Source of the DNA: Fulvimarina pelagi HTCC2506
Lineage (GTDB): Bacteria; Pseudomonadota; Alphaproteobacteria; Rhizobiales; Rhizobiaceae
Assembly: GCF_000153705.1 (NCBI RefSeq)
Contig: NZ_DS022272.1
Span: 1-64,000 of the forward strand
DNA length: 64,000 nucleotides
Direction: 5' to 3'
A model generated the notes under the pieces. That model saw only the letters and a program-made list of their open reading frames with translations. It was not told where the DNA came from and made no database searches. Position 1 is the first letter of the stretch. Every line of letters begins with the position of its first letter. Of this stretch, positions 7,445 through 16,785 are shown piece after piece. A program made the translations under genes and the position numbers.

Positions 7445-8188
7445 GTGACGACAGAACCCGATCCTTACAGCCCGATCCGACGCAGCCCGCCGCCAGCCTT
7501 CAATGCGCCGACCGTCATCCTCTTTTCGATCGTGGTGCTGGTGGCGGTGCATTTCTTTCGCGTCTACCTGGCGGGTCCGGCGCTCGAGGAGTGGTTCGTC
7601 CTCAATCTCGCATTCATTCCAGGTTGCTACGGCGATCTCGCAGTCGACTGTTCGGACCGGCTTGCTGGCGTCGACTACTGGACCCCGGCGAGTTACATGC
7701 TGCTTCATGGCGATGCCGTGCACATCGGATTGAACAGCCTGTGGCTGCTCGTCTTCGGCACACCGGTCGCCCGCCGTCTCGGCGCGCAGCGCTTCCTCGC
7801 CTTCTCAATCGCAGGTTCGGTTTCAGGAGCAGCGCTTTTCTACGTGATCAACCCCGGCCTGCTAGCACCCGTGATCGGTGCTTCGGGCGCTGTCTCCGCG
7901 CTGATGGGCGCTGCGAGCCGGTTCGCACTGCCGCGTGCCGGACGAATCAGCTTCATGCGCGCCGATATCCGCCTGCCGCTGGAGCCCATCGCCACCTGCC
8001 TGACCAACCGGACGGTCGTGGTGTTCGTGGCTGCGTTCTTCGGGACGAATTTCCTGTTTTCAACGGGTCTCGGCGGCGCGCTTGGAGAGGGCAATGTCGC
8101 CTGGGAAGCCCATTTAGGCGGTTTCGCTTTCGGTTTTCTCGGGTTTGCACTGTTCGATCGAAAGATGCCCGGGAGCCCAGCATTCTGA
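7445..8188 (+). CDS. Rhomboid-family intramembrane serine protease
   Basis: 247 residues with about six membrane spans after a short cytoplasmic, Pro-rich N-terminus. The catalytic serine is in GASG (Ser147) and the catalytic histidine is in EAHLGGFAFG (His223), the usual rhomboid dyad. An HxxxN-like segment (HIGLN, about 93-97) lies in an earlier helix. The start is a GTG at 7445; the longer overlapping frame at 7438 is a different reading. It would cleave membrane-anchored substrates within the lipid bilayer; the substrates are unknown. A CBS-domain gene follows after 87 bases on the same strand. Confidence 0.9.
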   Translation: MTTEPDPYSPIRRSPPPAFNAPTVILFSIVVLVAVHFFRVYLAGPALEEWFVLNLAFIPGCYGDLAVDCSDRLAGVDYWTPASYMLLHGDAVHIGLNSLWLLVFGTPVARRLGAQRFLAFSIAGSVSGAALFYVINPGLLAPVIGASGAVSALMGAASRFALPRAGRISFMRADIRLPLEPIATCLTNRTVVVFVAAFFGTNFLFSTGLGGALGEGNVAWEAHLGGFAFGFLGFALFDRKMPGSPAF

Positions 8189-8275
8189 CTTCGTTCGAAT
8201 TGGCCACTTGCGAGAAACCCCGCTCCGTCGCACCATATCGTCCGAAGGGTGCCGGAATTCGAGGAGTTTAATGGC

Positions 8276-8710
8276 ATGACGATCAAGCGCATTCTGGAGG
8301 AGAAGGGCCGCGACGTCGTGACCCTGACGCCGAGCGTGACCTTGGCCGAGGTTGCGCAGGTCCTTTCGGAAAAGCGGATCGGCGCGATCATTCTGGTTGA
8401 GGACAACGGCCGCCTCGCAGGCATCGTATCGGAGCGTGACATCGTGCGCGTTGTGGCGGCGCGCGGCCCGGACGTCCTCACACAACTGGTCAAAGAGGCA
8501 ATGACACCGAAAGTCGTCACCGTCCGCGAGGACATGTCGATCGATGAGGCTATGCGCCTGATGACTGAGAAGCGCTTCCGCCATCTGCCCGTCGTAGACG
8601 AGACCGAGCAACTCGTCGGCTTCGTCTCGATCGGCGACGTGGTGAAGCGCAAGATTTCAGAGGCAGAAGCAGAGGCCTCGATGATGCGAGACTACATCAA
8701 TACCAACTGA
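8276..8710 (+). CDS. Two-CBS-domain protein
   Basis: 144 residues made almost wholly of two CBS motifs: VTLAEVAQVLSEKRIGAIIL ... GIVSERDIVR and MSIDEAMRLMTEKRFRHLPV ... GFVSIGDVVK. CBS pairs bind adenine nucleotides or NAD and act as energy sensors; the partner is unknown for stand-alone proteins like this one. The start at 8276 has GAGGAG nine bases upstream; the ATG five bases earlier is out of frame. Confidence 0.92.
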   Translation: MTIKRILEEKGRDVVTLTPSVTLAEVAQVLSEKRIGAIILVEDNGRLAGIVSERDIVRVVAARGPDVLTQLVKEAMTPKVVTVREDMSIDEAMRLMTEKRFRHLPVVDETEQLVGFVSIGDVVKRKISEAEAEASMMRDYINTN

Positions 8711-8739
8711 CTTCAGCAGTCGAATAGGATCATACTGGG

Positions 8740-9750
8740 TCAGCCGTGCAGGCGCGCGACCTCTTCGGCGATCTGCTTGATCTCTGTGATGCGGGCCGTG
8801 GCCGCCTCATAGCCGATATCGATCGCTTCCCCCGCCCGGTGGAATTCCGATAGCCCTATCTCGCGCACCCTCGGACTTACCGTCATGTCCGGAGGATCAC
8901 CCGCAAGGCGTGCCCGCGAGATCCGATCCTGAATGATGTTGAAGGCGTCGACCATCGAGCGGATCACGCCGAAGTTTTCGCGCCGTGCCGCCGTATCCGG
9001 GTTTCGACGTTCGCGATGGTCCTGACGGTTTGAAGCGCTGCAATCGCGCGCGGTCATGCGCACGACGGCCGCCCGGCCATAGAGGTCGTGGTGGAGGTTC
9101 ACAGCGACGACGAGACGTTCTTCCATGGTTCGGCAGACGTTGGCCGGCACAGGATTGACGAGAGCACCGTCGAGCAGGCGCCGACCAGAGCAGTCGACGG
9201 GCTCGAACACGCCTGGCAGGGCGTAGGACGCTCGCATCGCTAGGACGAGTGGACCGCTGTCGATCCAGATCTCGTGGCCGGACCGAGCGTCGGTGGCCAC
9301 GGCGACGAATGGCTTCGAGAGGTTTTCGACCGTACAGCCCTCGAGTGACTGTGTCAGGCGGTGCGACAGGCGCATGCCGCGGATGAGCCCGCTGCCACCC
9401 ATCTGAAAGTCGAGAAAGCGAAACATGCCCCGGCGCGTGAGGGAACGTGCAAAATGTTCAAGCTCGTCCAGCTTGCCCGCAAGATAGCAGCCGCCGACAA
9501 GGGCGCCGATGGATGTTCCGGCAATCATCGAGATTGGGATGCTGGCCTCGTCCAGCGCCTTGATGACCCCGATATGAGCCCAGCCTCGTGCTGCACCACC
9601 GCCAAGGGCCAATGCAATGCCCTCTCGGTCTCCCTTTCGTCGTTTCGGCACGTCCGGCTGCGCGTCTGCGTCGAGACCGGAGAGGGCGTTGTCATCCATT
9701 ACACGAACCGGCTCGGCATTCTCGCGCCAATTGAGAACTCGCTGCAGCAT
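8740..9750 (-). CDS. Patatin-like phospholipase (RssA type)
   Basis: 336 residues. The oxyanion loop is LALGGGAARGWAHIGV, the nucleophile elbow is GTSIG (GXSXG) and the Asp of the dyad is in LLDGALVNPVP (DGA). This fits the bacterial patatin family, soluble lipid acyl hydrolases. The C-terminal 130 residues are helical and less conserved. The start at 9750 is uncertain; a second ATG in frame is 17 codons in (MDDNALSG). It ends close to the CBS gene on the other strand and lies just downstream of hisI and folE on its own strand. Confidence 0.9.
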   Translation of the reverse strand: MLQRVLNWRENAEPVRVMDDNALSGLDADAQPDVPKRRKGDREGIALALGGGAARGWAHIGVIKALDEASIPISMIAGTSIGALVGGCYLAGKLDELEHFARSLTRRGMFRFLDFQMGGSGLIRGMRLSHRLTQSLEGCTVENLSKPFVAVATDARSGHEIWIDSGPLVLAMRASYALPGVFEPVDCSGRRLLDGALVNPVPANVCRTMEERLVVAVNLHHDLYGRAAVVRMTARDCSASNRQDHRERRNPDTAARRENFGVIRSMVDAFNIIQDRISRARLAGDPPDMTVSPRVREIGLSEFHRAGEAIDIGYEAATARITEIKQIAEEVARLHG

Positions 9751-9819
9751 CCCGGCACTTGCAACCTCGCTGTCTGGCCCGTTCGGGCTGAGAGGTTGCC
9801 AGTTTACACACGTTATCTT

Positions 9820-10224
9820 TCACGAACTTGAATGAACGAGCGTCCGGCTCTCGAAATCGAACTTGCGATAGAAACACGTGATGCGGCTGGTATGACAGGT
9901 GTCCTCGGGCTTTGCAGAGGTGACGGAAAGCCAGATGGCGTCCTGATCGCAGTCGACACGAATCCCACGGACACTCTGTAGCGCACCCGACGTCTCGCCC
10001 TTCTTCCAGAGCGTCTGGCGGGAGCGGGACCAGTAGTGAGCAAACCCGGTTTCAATGGTCGTGGCGAGGGCCTCGGCGTTCATGTGGGCCACCATCAATG
10101 GGCGGCCTGTCTCGTGATCGGTCACGACGGCCGTAACGAGGCCGTGGGCGTCGAAGCGCGGGCGAAAGACGAGACCTTCTTCCTGTTCGCGCGCTTCGGC
10201 TGGGTCGGCGAAGGTGGCTGCCAT
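9820..10224 (-). CDS. hisI: Phosphoribosyl-AMP cyclohydrolase
   Basis: 134 residues, the usual length of a stand-alone HisI. It opens the adenine ring of PR-AMP, the third step of histidine synthesis. [12 protein letters not shown]-type zinc and magnesium ligands appear as [10 protein letters not shown], and the second Cys-rich motif is [20 protein letters not shown] and [17 protein letters not shown] are the standard substrate-binding segments. It begins 9 bases after folE ends, and both use related Zn-dependent purine-ring-opening chemistry, a gene order common in Hyphomicrobiales. Other his genes are not in the window. Confidence 0.96.
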   Translation of the reverse strand: MAATFADPAEAREQEEGLVFRPRFDAHGLVTAVVTDHETGRPLMVAHMNAEALATTIETGFAHYWSRSRQTLWKKGETSGALQSVRGIRVDCDQDAIWLSVTSAKPEDTCHTSRITCFYRKFDFESRTLVHSSS

Positions 10225-10233
10225 CAGGGCACG

Positions 10234-10857
10234 TCAGGCCGTCTGGCCGACAAGCTTCATGAAGCGGCGGCTCAATTCCTTGTCGGACTTGAATTCGCCG
10301 TTGAAAGCCGTCGTGATCGTCGTCGCATCCTTTGAACGAATGCCGCGCATCGACATGCAAAGATGTTCGGCGTCGATCATCACCGCGACGCCAGACGGCT
10401 GCAGGAGACGTTGCATCGCGTCCGCGATCTGGGCGGTCATCGATTCTTGGGTCTGCAGCCGGCGGCCGTAGATATCGACAAGCCGGGCGATTTTCGAAAG
10501 ACCGAGAACGCGGCCGTTCGGAACATAGGCGACATGGGCTTTGCCGATGATCGGCACCATGTGATGCTCGCAGTGGGAATGGAAGTCGATATCCTTGACG
10601 AGGACCATATCCTCGTAACCCGAGACATCCTCGAAGGTGCGGCCGAGAATGTCGGCGGCATCCTGCTTGTAGCCGCCGAACAGTTCTTCATAGGCTTTGA
10701 CGACACGGGCTGGGGTCTCGAGAAGGCCTTCGCGAGACGGATCCTCGCCCATCCAGCGCAGGAGGGTACGGACCGCTTCCTCGGCTTCAACACGGTCTGG
10801 CCGGTCTGCATTCTCGATCTTCGAGCGGTCCGGAAACTGCTTGACGACGGCTTCCAT
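10234..10857 (-). CDS. folE: GTP cyclohydrolase I
   Basis: 207 residues from this start. It converts GTP to dihydroneopterin triphosphate for folate (and possibly queuosine) synthesis. Zinc ligands are visible in [10 protein letters not shown] and EHLCMSMRG, and [19 protein letters not shown] is a family hallmark. GGGAG lies ten bases upstream of the ATG at 10857, and this gives the family's usual length. A GTG at 10971, with GGAG five bases upstream, would add 38 residues (245 in all) and cannot be excluded. hisI follows closely. The queuosine-precursor transporter at 34.6 kb is in the same broad pathway but far away. Confidence 0.95.
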   Translation of the reverse strand: MEAVVKQFPDRSKIENADRPDRVEAEEAVRTLLRWMGEDPSREGLLETPARVVKAYEELFGGYKQDAADILGRTFEDVSGYEDMVLVKDIDFHSHCEHHMVPIIGKAHVAYVPNGRVLGLSKIARLVDIYGRRLQTQESMTAQIADAMQRLLQPSGVAVMIDAEHLCMSMRGIRSKDATTITTAFNGEFKSDKELSRRFMKLVGQTA

Positions 10858-11185
10858 CGCGGCTTTCTCCCTGAAATGCGGAATTCGCGCAGCCACCCAT
10901 ACGGAGTGGACATCGGGTGCTTCGTGACTACGGGTCGGGACCGGAAGGTTCGTCTCGGTGTCCTTGGTCACGATGTCTCCAATTTCGCCGCAGTGTCGTT
11001 TTGCCAGCCGAAGAGGGCGTCACAACGCCGTCCAGAAGCATGGGTCGCCAAGGCCTTTCGGGCCGGCGGCGTGGCGCCTATATAAAGAGGCCGAGCGAGG
11101 AATGATAGAGAAGAAACGCGGGACGAAGCCTTAAGGTGCAGCAGATGCAGCCCTTCCGGGCAAACGCGTAACACAGGTTCGCACC

Positions 11186-11632
11186 ATGATCGACGACGTC
11201 TACAACGCCCGTATTCTCGAACTGGCTGGCAACATTCCGCGCACCGGCCGGTTGGAAACGCCGGATGCGAGCGCGACGGCCCATTCCAAGCTCTGCGGCT
11301 CGACGGTTACCATCGATCTGAAGATGAACGACGGCGCGGTTTCGGACTTTGCGCATGAGGTGAAGGCCTGCGCGCTGGGACAGGCTTCCTCTTCGGTGAT
11401 GGCGCGTAACATTATCGGCGCGACGCCCGACGAGTTGCGTACCGTGCGCCAGGCAATGCAGGCGATGCTGAAGGAGAACGGAGAGGCGCCTACGGGCCGT
11501 TTCGAGGATCTGAAATACTTGGAACCTGTGCGCGAATACAAAGCGCGCCACGCCTCGACTATGCTGACCTTCGACGCGGTCGTCGATGCCCTCGACCAGA
11601 TCGAGAAGGGCGCGACCACGGCCGCTGCGTAA
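11186..11632 (+). CDS. IscU/NifU-like iron-sulfur scaffold protein
   Basis: 148 residues. Two of the three scaffold cysteines are present, in HSKLCGSTV and KACALGQASSS. The third position is occupied by His in KARHASTML where IscU has a Cys. I believe this His form is common in Hyphomicrobiales orthologues, so it is probably a lineage variant and not damage. It is predicted to assist Fe-S cluster assembly in the cytoplasm, though loss of the third Cys leaves the mode of cluster binding open. It is divergent from folE. Confidence 0.85.
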   Translation: MIDDVYNARILELAGNIPRTGRLETPDASATAHSKLCGSTVTIDLKMNDGAVSDFAHEVKACALGQASSSVMARNIIGATPDELRTVRQAMQAMLKENGEAPTGRFEDLKYLEPVREYKARHASTMLTFDAVVDALDQIEKGATTAAA

Positions 11633-11662
11633 TCATATAGTCTGCTCCGCTTTCGGGAGAGA

Positions 11663-11959
11663 ATGACGATGAGGCCGTCCGAAGCGCTCGAAATGCACCG
11701 CGAGACGATCCGGGAAATCCTGTCGCGCTATCCGGTGAGCAATCCGCGGGTATTCGGCTCCGTTGCGCGGGGGGAGGATACGGAGGAGAGCGATCTGGAT
11801 ATCCTCGTGACCCCGCAACCGTCTCTCGATTACTTCGAACTGTTCCGCGCGCAGAACGAGGTCGGGGCCGCGATTGGCCATAGCGTGGATCTGCGACTTG
11901 ATGGCGAATTCTCTCCCCGGGTCTTGCGCAGAATTCAACGGGACTTCACGGCCCTATGA
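11663..11959 (+). CDS. MNT-type nucleotidyltransferase antitoxin (MntA-like)
   Basis: 98 residues. The motif FGSVARGEDTEESDLDILV contains GSxAR...DxD of minimal nucleotidyltransferases, with both metal-binding aspartates intact, so it should be active. In MntA-HepT systems this protein transfers AMP groups to the HEPN toxin and silences it. Its stop overlaps the toxin start by four bases (ATGA), typical of such pairs. A Glu/Asp-rich turn precedes the DxD. Confidence 0.9.
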   Translation: MTMRPSEALEMHRETIREILSRYPVSNPRVFGSVARGEDTEESDLDILVTPQPSLDYFELFRAQNEVGAAIGHSVDLRLDGEFSPRVLRRIQRDFTAL

Positions 11960-12333
11960 GTCCGGCTCTCGGCGAGGAAAAGCTGATCGATGCGCTTATC
12001 GCCCTACACGAGGCCTATTTGCGATGCGAGCAGGCCACCGAGATGACCACGCTCGAGAGATTGCAGGTCGAGCCCTTTTCTCAACTCGCGATATCGAAGG
12101 GTGTGGAGCAGGTCGGCGAGATGTCGCATCGTGTACTTCGAAAGTTTCCATCATTCGCCGCTCAGTATTCAACTATTCCGCTTCGCGAGTCCTTCCAACT
12201 CCGAAACAGAATTTCTCACGGCTACGAAACGTTGGATTGGAATGTAATCTGGCGCGTGGCGACACGCTCGGTTCCCGAATTTCGTCGGCAATTGGAGCCA
12301 ATCCTTCGTGAGGCCGGCGAAGATGTCCCGTAA
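11956..12333 (+). CDS. HEPN-domain toxin (HepT-like, DUF86)
   Basis: 125 residues, all alpha-helical in character. RNRISHGY carries the RX4HXY signature of HepT ribonucleases and sits near residue 95. The protein is expected to form dimers that cut RNA until modified on the conserved Tyr by its MNT partner. It overlaps the antitoxin by four bases, and its 3' end overlaps the start of yidD, so a core gene now depends partly on the module's transcript. The frame is intact. Confidence 0.9.
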   Translation: MSPALGEEKLIDALIALHEAYLRCEQATEMTTLERLQVEPFSQLAISKGVEQVGEMSHRVLRKFPSFAAQYSTIPLRESFQLRNRISHGYETLDWNVIWRVATRSVPEFRRQLEPILREAGEDVP

Positions 12334-12574
12334 CTATGCCGGACCCTGGCGCAGGACCCCCGGCCGCCTCGTCGGCACCGGCCTCATCCGCGCCTATCAG
12401 CTGACGCTCTCGCCACTGATCGGCGGGCATTGCCGGCATTTGCCGACCTGCTCGGAATACGGCTACGAGGCGGTGGCGCGGCACGGATTGTTGCGGGGTA
12501 GCTGGTTGACAGCCAAACGCGTGAGCCGTTGCGGCCCGTTTGGGAAGGGCGGTATCGACAATGTGCCGGATTGA
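12323..12574 (+). CDS. yidD: Membrane protein insertion efficiency factor YidD
   Basis: 83 residues from this ATG. IRAYQLTLSPLIGGHCRHLP, then TCSEYGYEAVARHG and RVSRCGPFGKGG, are the family hallmarks with all three conserved cysteines. The protein sits on the inner face of the membrane and helps YidC-dependent insertion. A GTG at 12308 would add five residues. The gene overlaps the HEPN toxin by 11 bases; in relatives it usually follows the IscU-like gene directly, so the toxin-antitoxin pair seems to have been inserted between them. Confidence 0.94.
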   Translation: MSRNYAGPWRRTPGRLVGTGLIRAYQLTLSPLIGGHCRHLPTCSEYGYEAVARHGLLRGSWLTAKRVSRCGPFGKGGIDNVPD

Positions 12575-12583
12575 CGTTCGGCC

Positions 12584-13075
12584 TTAGTCGGCAACCGGTA
12601 TACGCAGCACCTGGCCTGGGAAGATGACGTTCGGGTCTTCAACGAGGTGTGCGTTCGCCTGCTGGATCACGCGGAACAGGCTGCGATCGTTGTAGAAGCG
12701 GTTGGCGATCGCCGAGAGGCTGTCACCGCGTTGCACCGTGTAGTTCCTGAAGCCGACATAGTCGGGCAGTATCATCGGGCCGTAGATGACAGGCACCGTC
12801 ACCATCGGCGGTGGTGACTCGCCGCCGCCGGCAGTGTCGTCTGAAACGGTGACGAAGAGGCGGCTCAACTGGAAAGCGGCATCGCTTGGAATGGCGATCG
12901 TGCCCTGGAATTGGCGTATCGAGGTTGACCCGACAGTGACGAAGCCGGTGATCTCGTCATGGCCTTCGCTGACGGATACGCTCAACGTACCCTCGAAGGC
13001 GACGGCGTTGCCAGCCAGCATGATGGTGCTCGAGACCAGGTCGAAAGGCTTGGGCTGCAACAGCTCAATGTTCAT
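12584..13075 (-). CDS. Gmad2-like and LysM domain protein
   Basis: 163 residues. Residues 3-80 resemble an immunoglobulin-like Gmad2 domain (LLQPKPFDLVSSTIMLAGNA ... FEGTLSVSV). The C-terminal part, from YTVQRGDSLSAIANRFY to VIFPGQVLRIP, is one LysM domain that binds peptidoglycan. No signal peptide is visible, so either it is exported by another route or it works in the cytoplasm. GGAG lies eight bases before the ATG at 13075. It is divergent from thrS. Confidence 0.85.
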   Translation of the reverse strand: MNIELLQPKPFDLVSSTIMLAGNAVAFEGTLSVSVSEGHDEITGFVTVGSTSIRQFQGTIAIPSDAAFQLSRLFVTVSDDTAGGGESPPPMVTVPVIYGPMILPDYVGFRNYTVQRGDSLSAIANRFYNDRSLFRVIQQANAHLVEDPNVIFPGQVLRIPVAD

Positions 13076-13244
13076 CGGATAAACTCCTTCACAGGCTCGC
13101 CCCCTTTCAATATATCCCGCGCGTCGGCTCCGCTCAATCGAAGTGGAAGACATCGTCATGCCGGGCTTGTTCCTTTCGGGACCGCCATCGGCCTATCACC
13201 CCACCCGCGCTCGTAGGCGGGACTGGAAACCCAGGAGCATACCT

Positions 13245-15257
13245 ATGGCCGAGGCCGTTTCCCTCACCTTTCCCGATGGTTCGATCAAGAATTACGCGCC
13301 CCAGACGAGCGGCGCGGAGATCGCATCCGGAATTTCCAAATCGCTCGGTAAGAAGGCCGTCGCCTATGCGCTCGACGGCGAGGTGCGCGATCTCGCCGAT
13401 CCTGTGGGCCGCGCCGGCGCGCTCGAAATTCTGACGCGGGACGATCCGCGCGCACTCGAACTGATCCGGCACGACTGCGCCCATGTGCTCGCCGAGGCCG
13501 TGCAGGAACTCTGGCCGGGCACGCAGGTGACCATCGGCCCGGTCATCGAGAACGGCTTCTATTACGACTTCCACCGAGAGACGCCGTTCACGCCGGAGGA
13601 TCTCCCCGTCATCGAAAAGAAGATGAGCGAGATCATCCAGCGCAATCGTCCCTTCACCAAGGAGGTCTGGTCGCGCAACGAGGCGCGCGAAGTCTTCGAG
13701 ACGAAGGGCGAGAACTTCAAGGTCGAGCTGGTTGATGCGATTCCCGAGGATCAGGACCTCAAGATCTACAAGCAGGGCGAATGGTTCGACCTGTGCCGTG
13801 GACCTCATATGGCTTCGACCGGCCAGATCGGCGATGCGTTCAAGCTGATGAAGACCGCCGGTGCGTATTGGCGCGGGGATTCCACGCGGCCCATGCTCAG
13901 CCGTATCTACGGCACGGCATGGGCGTCGAAGGACCAGCTGAAGAATTACCTCCATATGCTGGAGGAAGCCGAGAAGCGCGACCACCGCAAGCTCGGCCGC
14001 GAGATGGATCTCTTCCACTTCCAGGAGGAAGGGCCGGGCGTCGTCTTCTGGCATTCCAAGGGCTGGCGCATGTTCCAGTCCCTCGTTTCCTATATGCGCC
14101 GCCGGCTCGACGGCACCTATGAAGAGGTGAACGCGCCGCAGATCCTCGACAAGGCGCTGTGGGAGACCTCCGGTCACTGGGGCTGGTATCAGGAGAACAT
14201 GTTCGCGGTGAAGTCGGCCCATGCCTTCACCCGTCCGGATGACGCGGAGGCCGATCACCGGGTCTTCGCCATCAAACCGATGAACTGCCCGGGCCACGTC
14301 CAGATTTTCAAGCATGGGCTCAAGAGCTATCGCGAGCTTCCGATCCGCTATGCCGAATTCGGAAATGTGCATCGGTACGAGCCGTCCGGCGCACTGCATG
14401 GTCTGATGCGCGTGCGTGGGTTTACGCAGGACGACGCTCACGTCTTCTGCACCGAGGAACAGCTCGCTGCCGAATGCCTGAGGATCAACGATCTCATCCT
14501 CTCGATCTACGCCGACTTCGGTTTCGAGGAGATCGTCGTGAAGCTCTCGACGCGGCCGGAAAAGCGGGTCGGCTCGGATGAGAATTGGGACCATGCCGAG
14601 GCCATCATGGGCGATGTCCTCAAGGAGATCGAGGCGAAATCCGGCGGCAAGATTAGGACCAGTATTCTGGAAGGAGAGGGCGCGTTTTATGGACCGAAGT
14701 TCGAATACACGCTGCGCGACGCGATCGGTCGCGAATGGCAGTGCGGGACGACGCAGGTGGACTTCAACCTTCCGGAGCGCTTCGGAGCCTTCTATATTGA
14801 CGAGAACTCCGAGAAGAAGCGGCCGGTCATGATCCACCGCGCAATCTGCGGCTCTATGGAGCGTTTTCTAGGCATTCTTCTCGAAAACTATGCTGGTCAT
14901 ATGCCGCTCTGGTTCGTGCCTCAGCAGGCCGTGGTCGCGACGATCACCTCGGAAGCTGACGATTACGCCCGCGAGGTGACTGAAGTCCTGCGAGACGCTG
15001 GGCTGAAGGTGGAGACCGATCTGCGGAACGAGAAGATCAACTATAAAGTCCGCGAACACTCGCTGGCCAAGGTGCCGGTCATTATCGTCTGCGGCAGACG
15101 CGAGGCCGAAGAGCGTGCGGTCAACATCCGCCGGCTCGGCTCCAAGGATCAGACGGCGATGGGGCTCGAAGAGGCGGTCCAGACGCTTGCTGCCGAGGCA
15201 ATGCCGCCGGACGTGAAGCGCAGGGCGATGGAAAGGGCGTTCGAGACCAGAGCTTGA
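13245..15257 (+). CDS. thrS: Threonyl-tRNA synthetase
   Basis: 670 residues. The N-terminal TGS domain (about 1-64), the editing domain with [10 protein letters not shown], and the class II catalytic core with [15 protein letters not shown] and [18 protein letters not shown] are all present, followed by the anticodon-binding domain. It charges tRNA-Thr and edits misloaded serine. GGAG is eight bases upstream of the ATG at 13245; the frame is open further upstream but without domain content. It is divergent from the LysM gene. I see no convincing operator fold in the short leader. Confidence 0.97.
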   Translation: MAEAVSLTFPDGSIKNYAPQTSGAEIASGISKSLGKKAVAYALDGEVRDLADPVGRAGALEILTRDDPRALELIRHDCAHVLAEAVQELWPGTQVTIGPVIENGFYYDFHRETPFTPEDLPVIEKKMSEIIQRNRPFTKEVWSRNEAREVFETKGENFKVELVDAIPEDQDLKIYKQGEWFDLCRGPHMASTGQIGDAFKLMKTAGAYWRGDSTRPMLSRIYGTAWASKDQLKNYLHMLEEAEKRDHRKLGREMDLFHFQEEGPGVVFWHSKGWRMFQSLVSYMRRRLDGTYEEVNAPQILDKALWETSGHWGWYQENMFAVKSAHAFTRPDDAEADHRVFAIKPMNCPGHVQIFKHGLKSYRELPIRYAEFGNVHRYEPSGALHGLMRVRGFTQDDAHVFCTEEQLAAECLRINDLILSIYADFGFEEIVVKLSTRPEKRVGSDENWDHAEAIMGDVLKEIEAKSGGKIRTSILEGEGAFYGPKFEYTLRDAIGREWQCGTTQVDFNLPERFGAFYIDENSEKKRPVMIHRAICGSMERFLGILLENYAGHMPLWFVPQQAVVATITSEADDYAREVTEVLRDAGLKVETDLRNEKINYKVREHSLAKVPVIIVCGRREAEERAVNIRRLGSKDQTAMGLEEAVQTLAAEAMPPDVKRRAMERAFETRA

Positions 15258-15276
15258 TGTCACCTGGTTATGGTAA

Positions 15277-15303
15277 TTCAGGCGGACCGTCCGTCCGTCT
15301 GAA
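15277..15303 (+). terminator. Stem-loop after thrS
   Basis: TTCAGGCGGAC, five bases, GTCCGTCTGAA form an 11-bp stem with one G-U pair, 20 bases after the thrS stop. There is no clear U tract, so termination efficiency is uncertain. Confidence 0.45.
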
Positions 15304-15439
15304 GTCAAACTACGGATAACCGTCCGGGTGAATGTGGAACACTAAATTCACAAGCTCCTATTTTGGAGCAAGCTCATGCCTGTTTTTCGAGCACGATGAT
15401 GATAAATGCAGCAGACCATTTTCATCAAAGTACGCTTGT

Positions 15440-16606
15440 ATGGTTCGACAGTTTCTACGCCGCCTTGTTCCCGATCTCGGACATGTCAGTGTGCAGGAGC
15501 AGTTGCGTGCAAGTATTGGGGCGCTTTGCGGAATCGCCGTAACCGGCTTTGCCACCCTGCTCGTTCTCGGTCCCGAAACAATCGTACCACTGCTGGTCGC
15601 ACCAATGGGCGCGTCGGCGGTGCTTCTGTTTGCGGTCCCGTCCAGTCCCCTTGCACAGCCATGGTCGATCATGGGGGGCAACGTCTCTGCGGCCCTGGTC
15701 GGCATCGCCTGCCGGATGTCGATTTCGGATCCCCTTCTGGCCGCTTCGGTCGCCGTATGCCTCGCAATTGCGCTGATGTTCGTCTTGAGATGTCTGCATC
15801 CTCCAGGCGGCGCCGTCGCGGTGACGGCTGTTTTCGCTGGTCCAAGCGCGGATGCTTTAGGCTTTTCGTTCGCAGCCGTTCCGATCGGTCTGAACTCGGT
15901 CCTTTTACTTTCAGTCGCACTTGTCTTCAACCAGCTGACAGGCAGACGATATCCGCATCTGCGGCCAGTGAAACAACCGAATGCCCATGGAACCGCTGAT
16001 CCGCCTGCTCTGGAGCGGGCCGGCTTTACGCTCGCTGATCTCAACGCGGTTCTGGAACGAAGCGACAAGGTTATCGATATTGATCGACAGGACCTGATGG
16101 CAATTCTCACGACAGCCGAACACGAAGCCTATCGCAGGCGTTCCGGCAATATGACCTGTGCGGATGTCATGTCCCGCGACGTGATAACAATTTCGCCCAC
16201 CACAACGATCAGCGAAGCCTGGTGGATCATTCAGGATCGCAACTTCAGCGTTCTTCCTGTCACAACCGAGGACCGTCAGCTGGTAGGGATGTTGTCCCGC
16301 GAGAACTTCGTTAAGGCGGTTGGAAAGGGTCTCGGCCGTCCGGCCCTTCGAACTGCGAAGCGTCTCGCCGACGGTTTCGAAAAGGGGTTCTCTACGTGGA
16401 TGACGGTCGACAGAATCGCTACTCCCAATCCGCAGAAGGCCACCGCCAATACACCCATCGCAGAGCTTGTGCCCTTTCTCGCGCGGAAACAGCTGCATCA
16501 CATCGCGATCGTGGACGAAGCCGACCGGCTCATCGGGCTCGTTACCCAGACCGATCTCATTGCGGCCCTGTTCAGGGGCACCGAGGCCACCGAACGCGCT
16601 GCGTGA
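15440..16606 (+). CDS. HPP-family membrane protein with C-terminal CBS pair
   Basis: 388 residues. The N-terminal half has four or five hydrophobic segments with the family motif RCLHPPGGAVAVTAV (HPP). The C-terminal half holds two CBS motifs (TCADVMSRDVITISPTTTIS and the segment ending GLVTQTDLIAAL). HPP proteins have been linked to nitrite transport in cyanobacteria and plastids; in this lineage the substrate is unknown. The start at MVRQFLRRLV is chosen because upstream residues look non-native; no good ribosome site is seen. Confidence 0.85.
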   Translation: MVRQFLRRLVPDLGHVSVQEQLRASIGALCGIAVTGFATLLVLGPETIVPLLVAPMGASAVLLFAVPSSPLAQPWSIMGGNVSAALVGIACRMSISDPLLAASVAVCLAIALMFVLRCLHPPGGAVAVTAVFAGPSADALGFSFAAVPIGLNSVLLLSVALVFNQLTGRRYPHLRPVKQPNAHGTADPPALERAGFTLADLNAVLERSDKVIDIDRQDLMAILTTAEHEAYRRRSGNMTCADVMSRDVITISPTTTISEAWWIIQDRNFSVLPVTTEDRQLVGMLSRENFVKAVGKGLGRPALRTAKRLADGFEKGFSTWMTVDRIATPNPQKATANTPIAELVPFLARKQLHHIAIVDEADRLIGLVTQTDLIAALFRGTEATERAA

Positions 16607-16617
16607 ACGCGTTCGGT
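16589..16617 (+). terminator. Palindrome spanning the stop codon of the HPP-CBS gene
   Basis: ACCGAACGCG, nine bases including the TGA stop, CGCGTTCGGT: a perfect 10-bp stem. No U run follows, so it may be a weak or Rho-assisted terminator, or an RNA-stabilising hairpin. Confidence 0.35.
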
Positions 16618-16785
16618 AATGCGCGCCTTGGAATATGTAGTTCATGAGTGACGAGCAGGACTTGCCCGTTCGCCCTCCTCACCTTCGTCGAAGTCGAGCG
16701 AAGACGAGAGTTCGATCGCTCGAGCTTGTTCCCCGATGAGCTCAATCAAACCATTCAGACGCGCTTCGCGTTGGCATCGAGAAGT

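Noticed and set aside
13076-13244. Autoregulatory tRNA-like operator in the thrS leader
   Set aside because: Only a five-pair GC stem is visible, too little to support a control element.
13134-14837. 567-codon minus-strand frame
   Set aside because: Exact antisense shadow of thrS.
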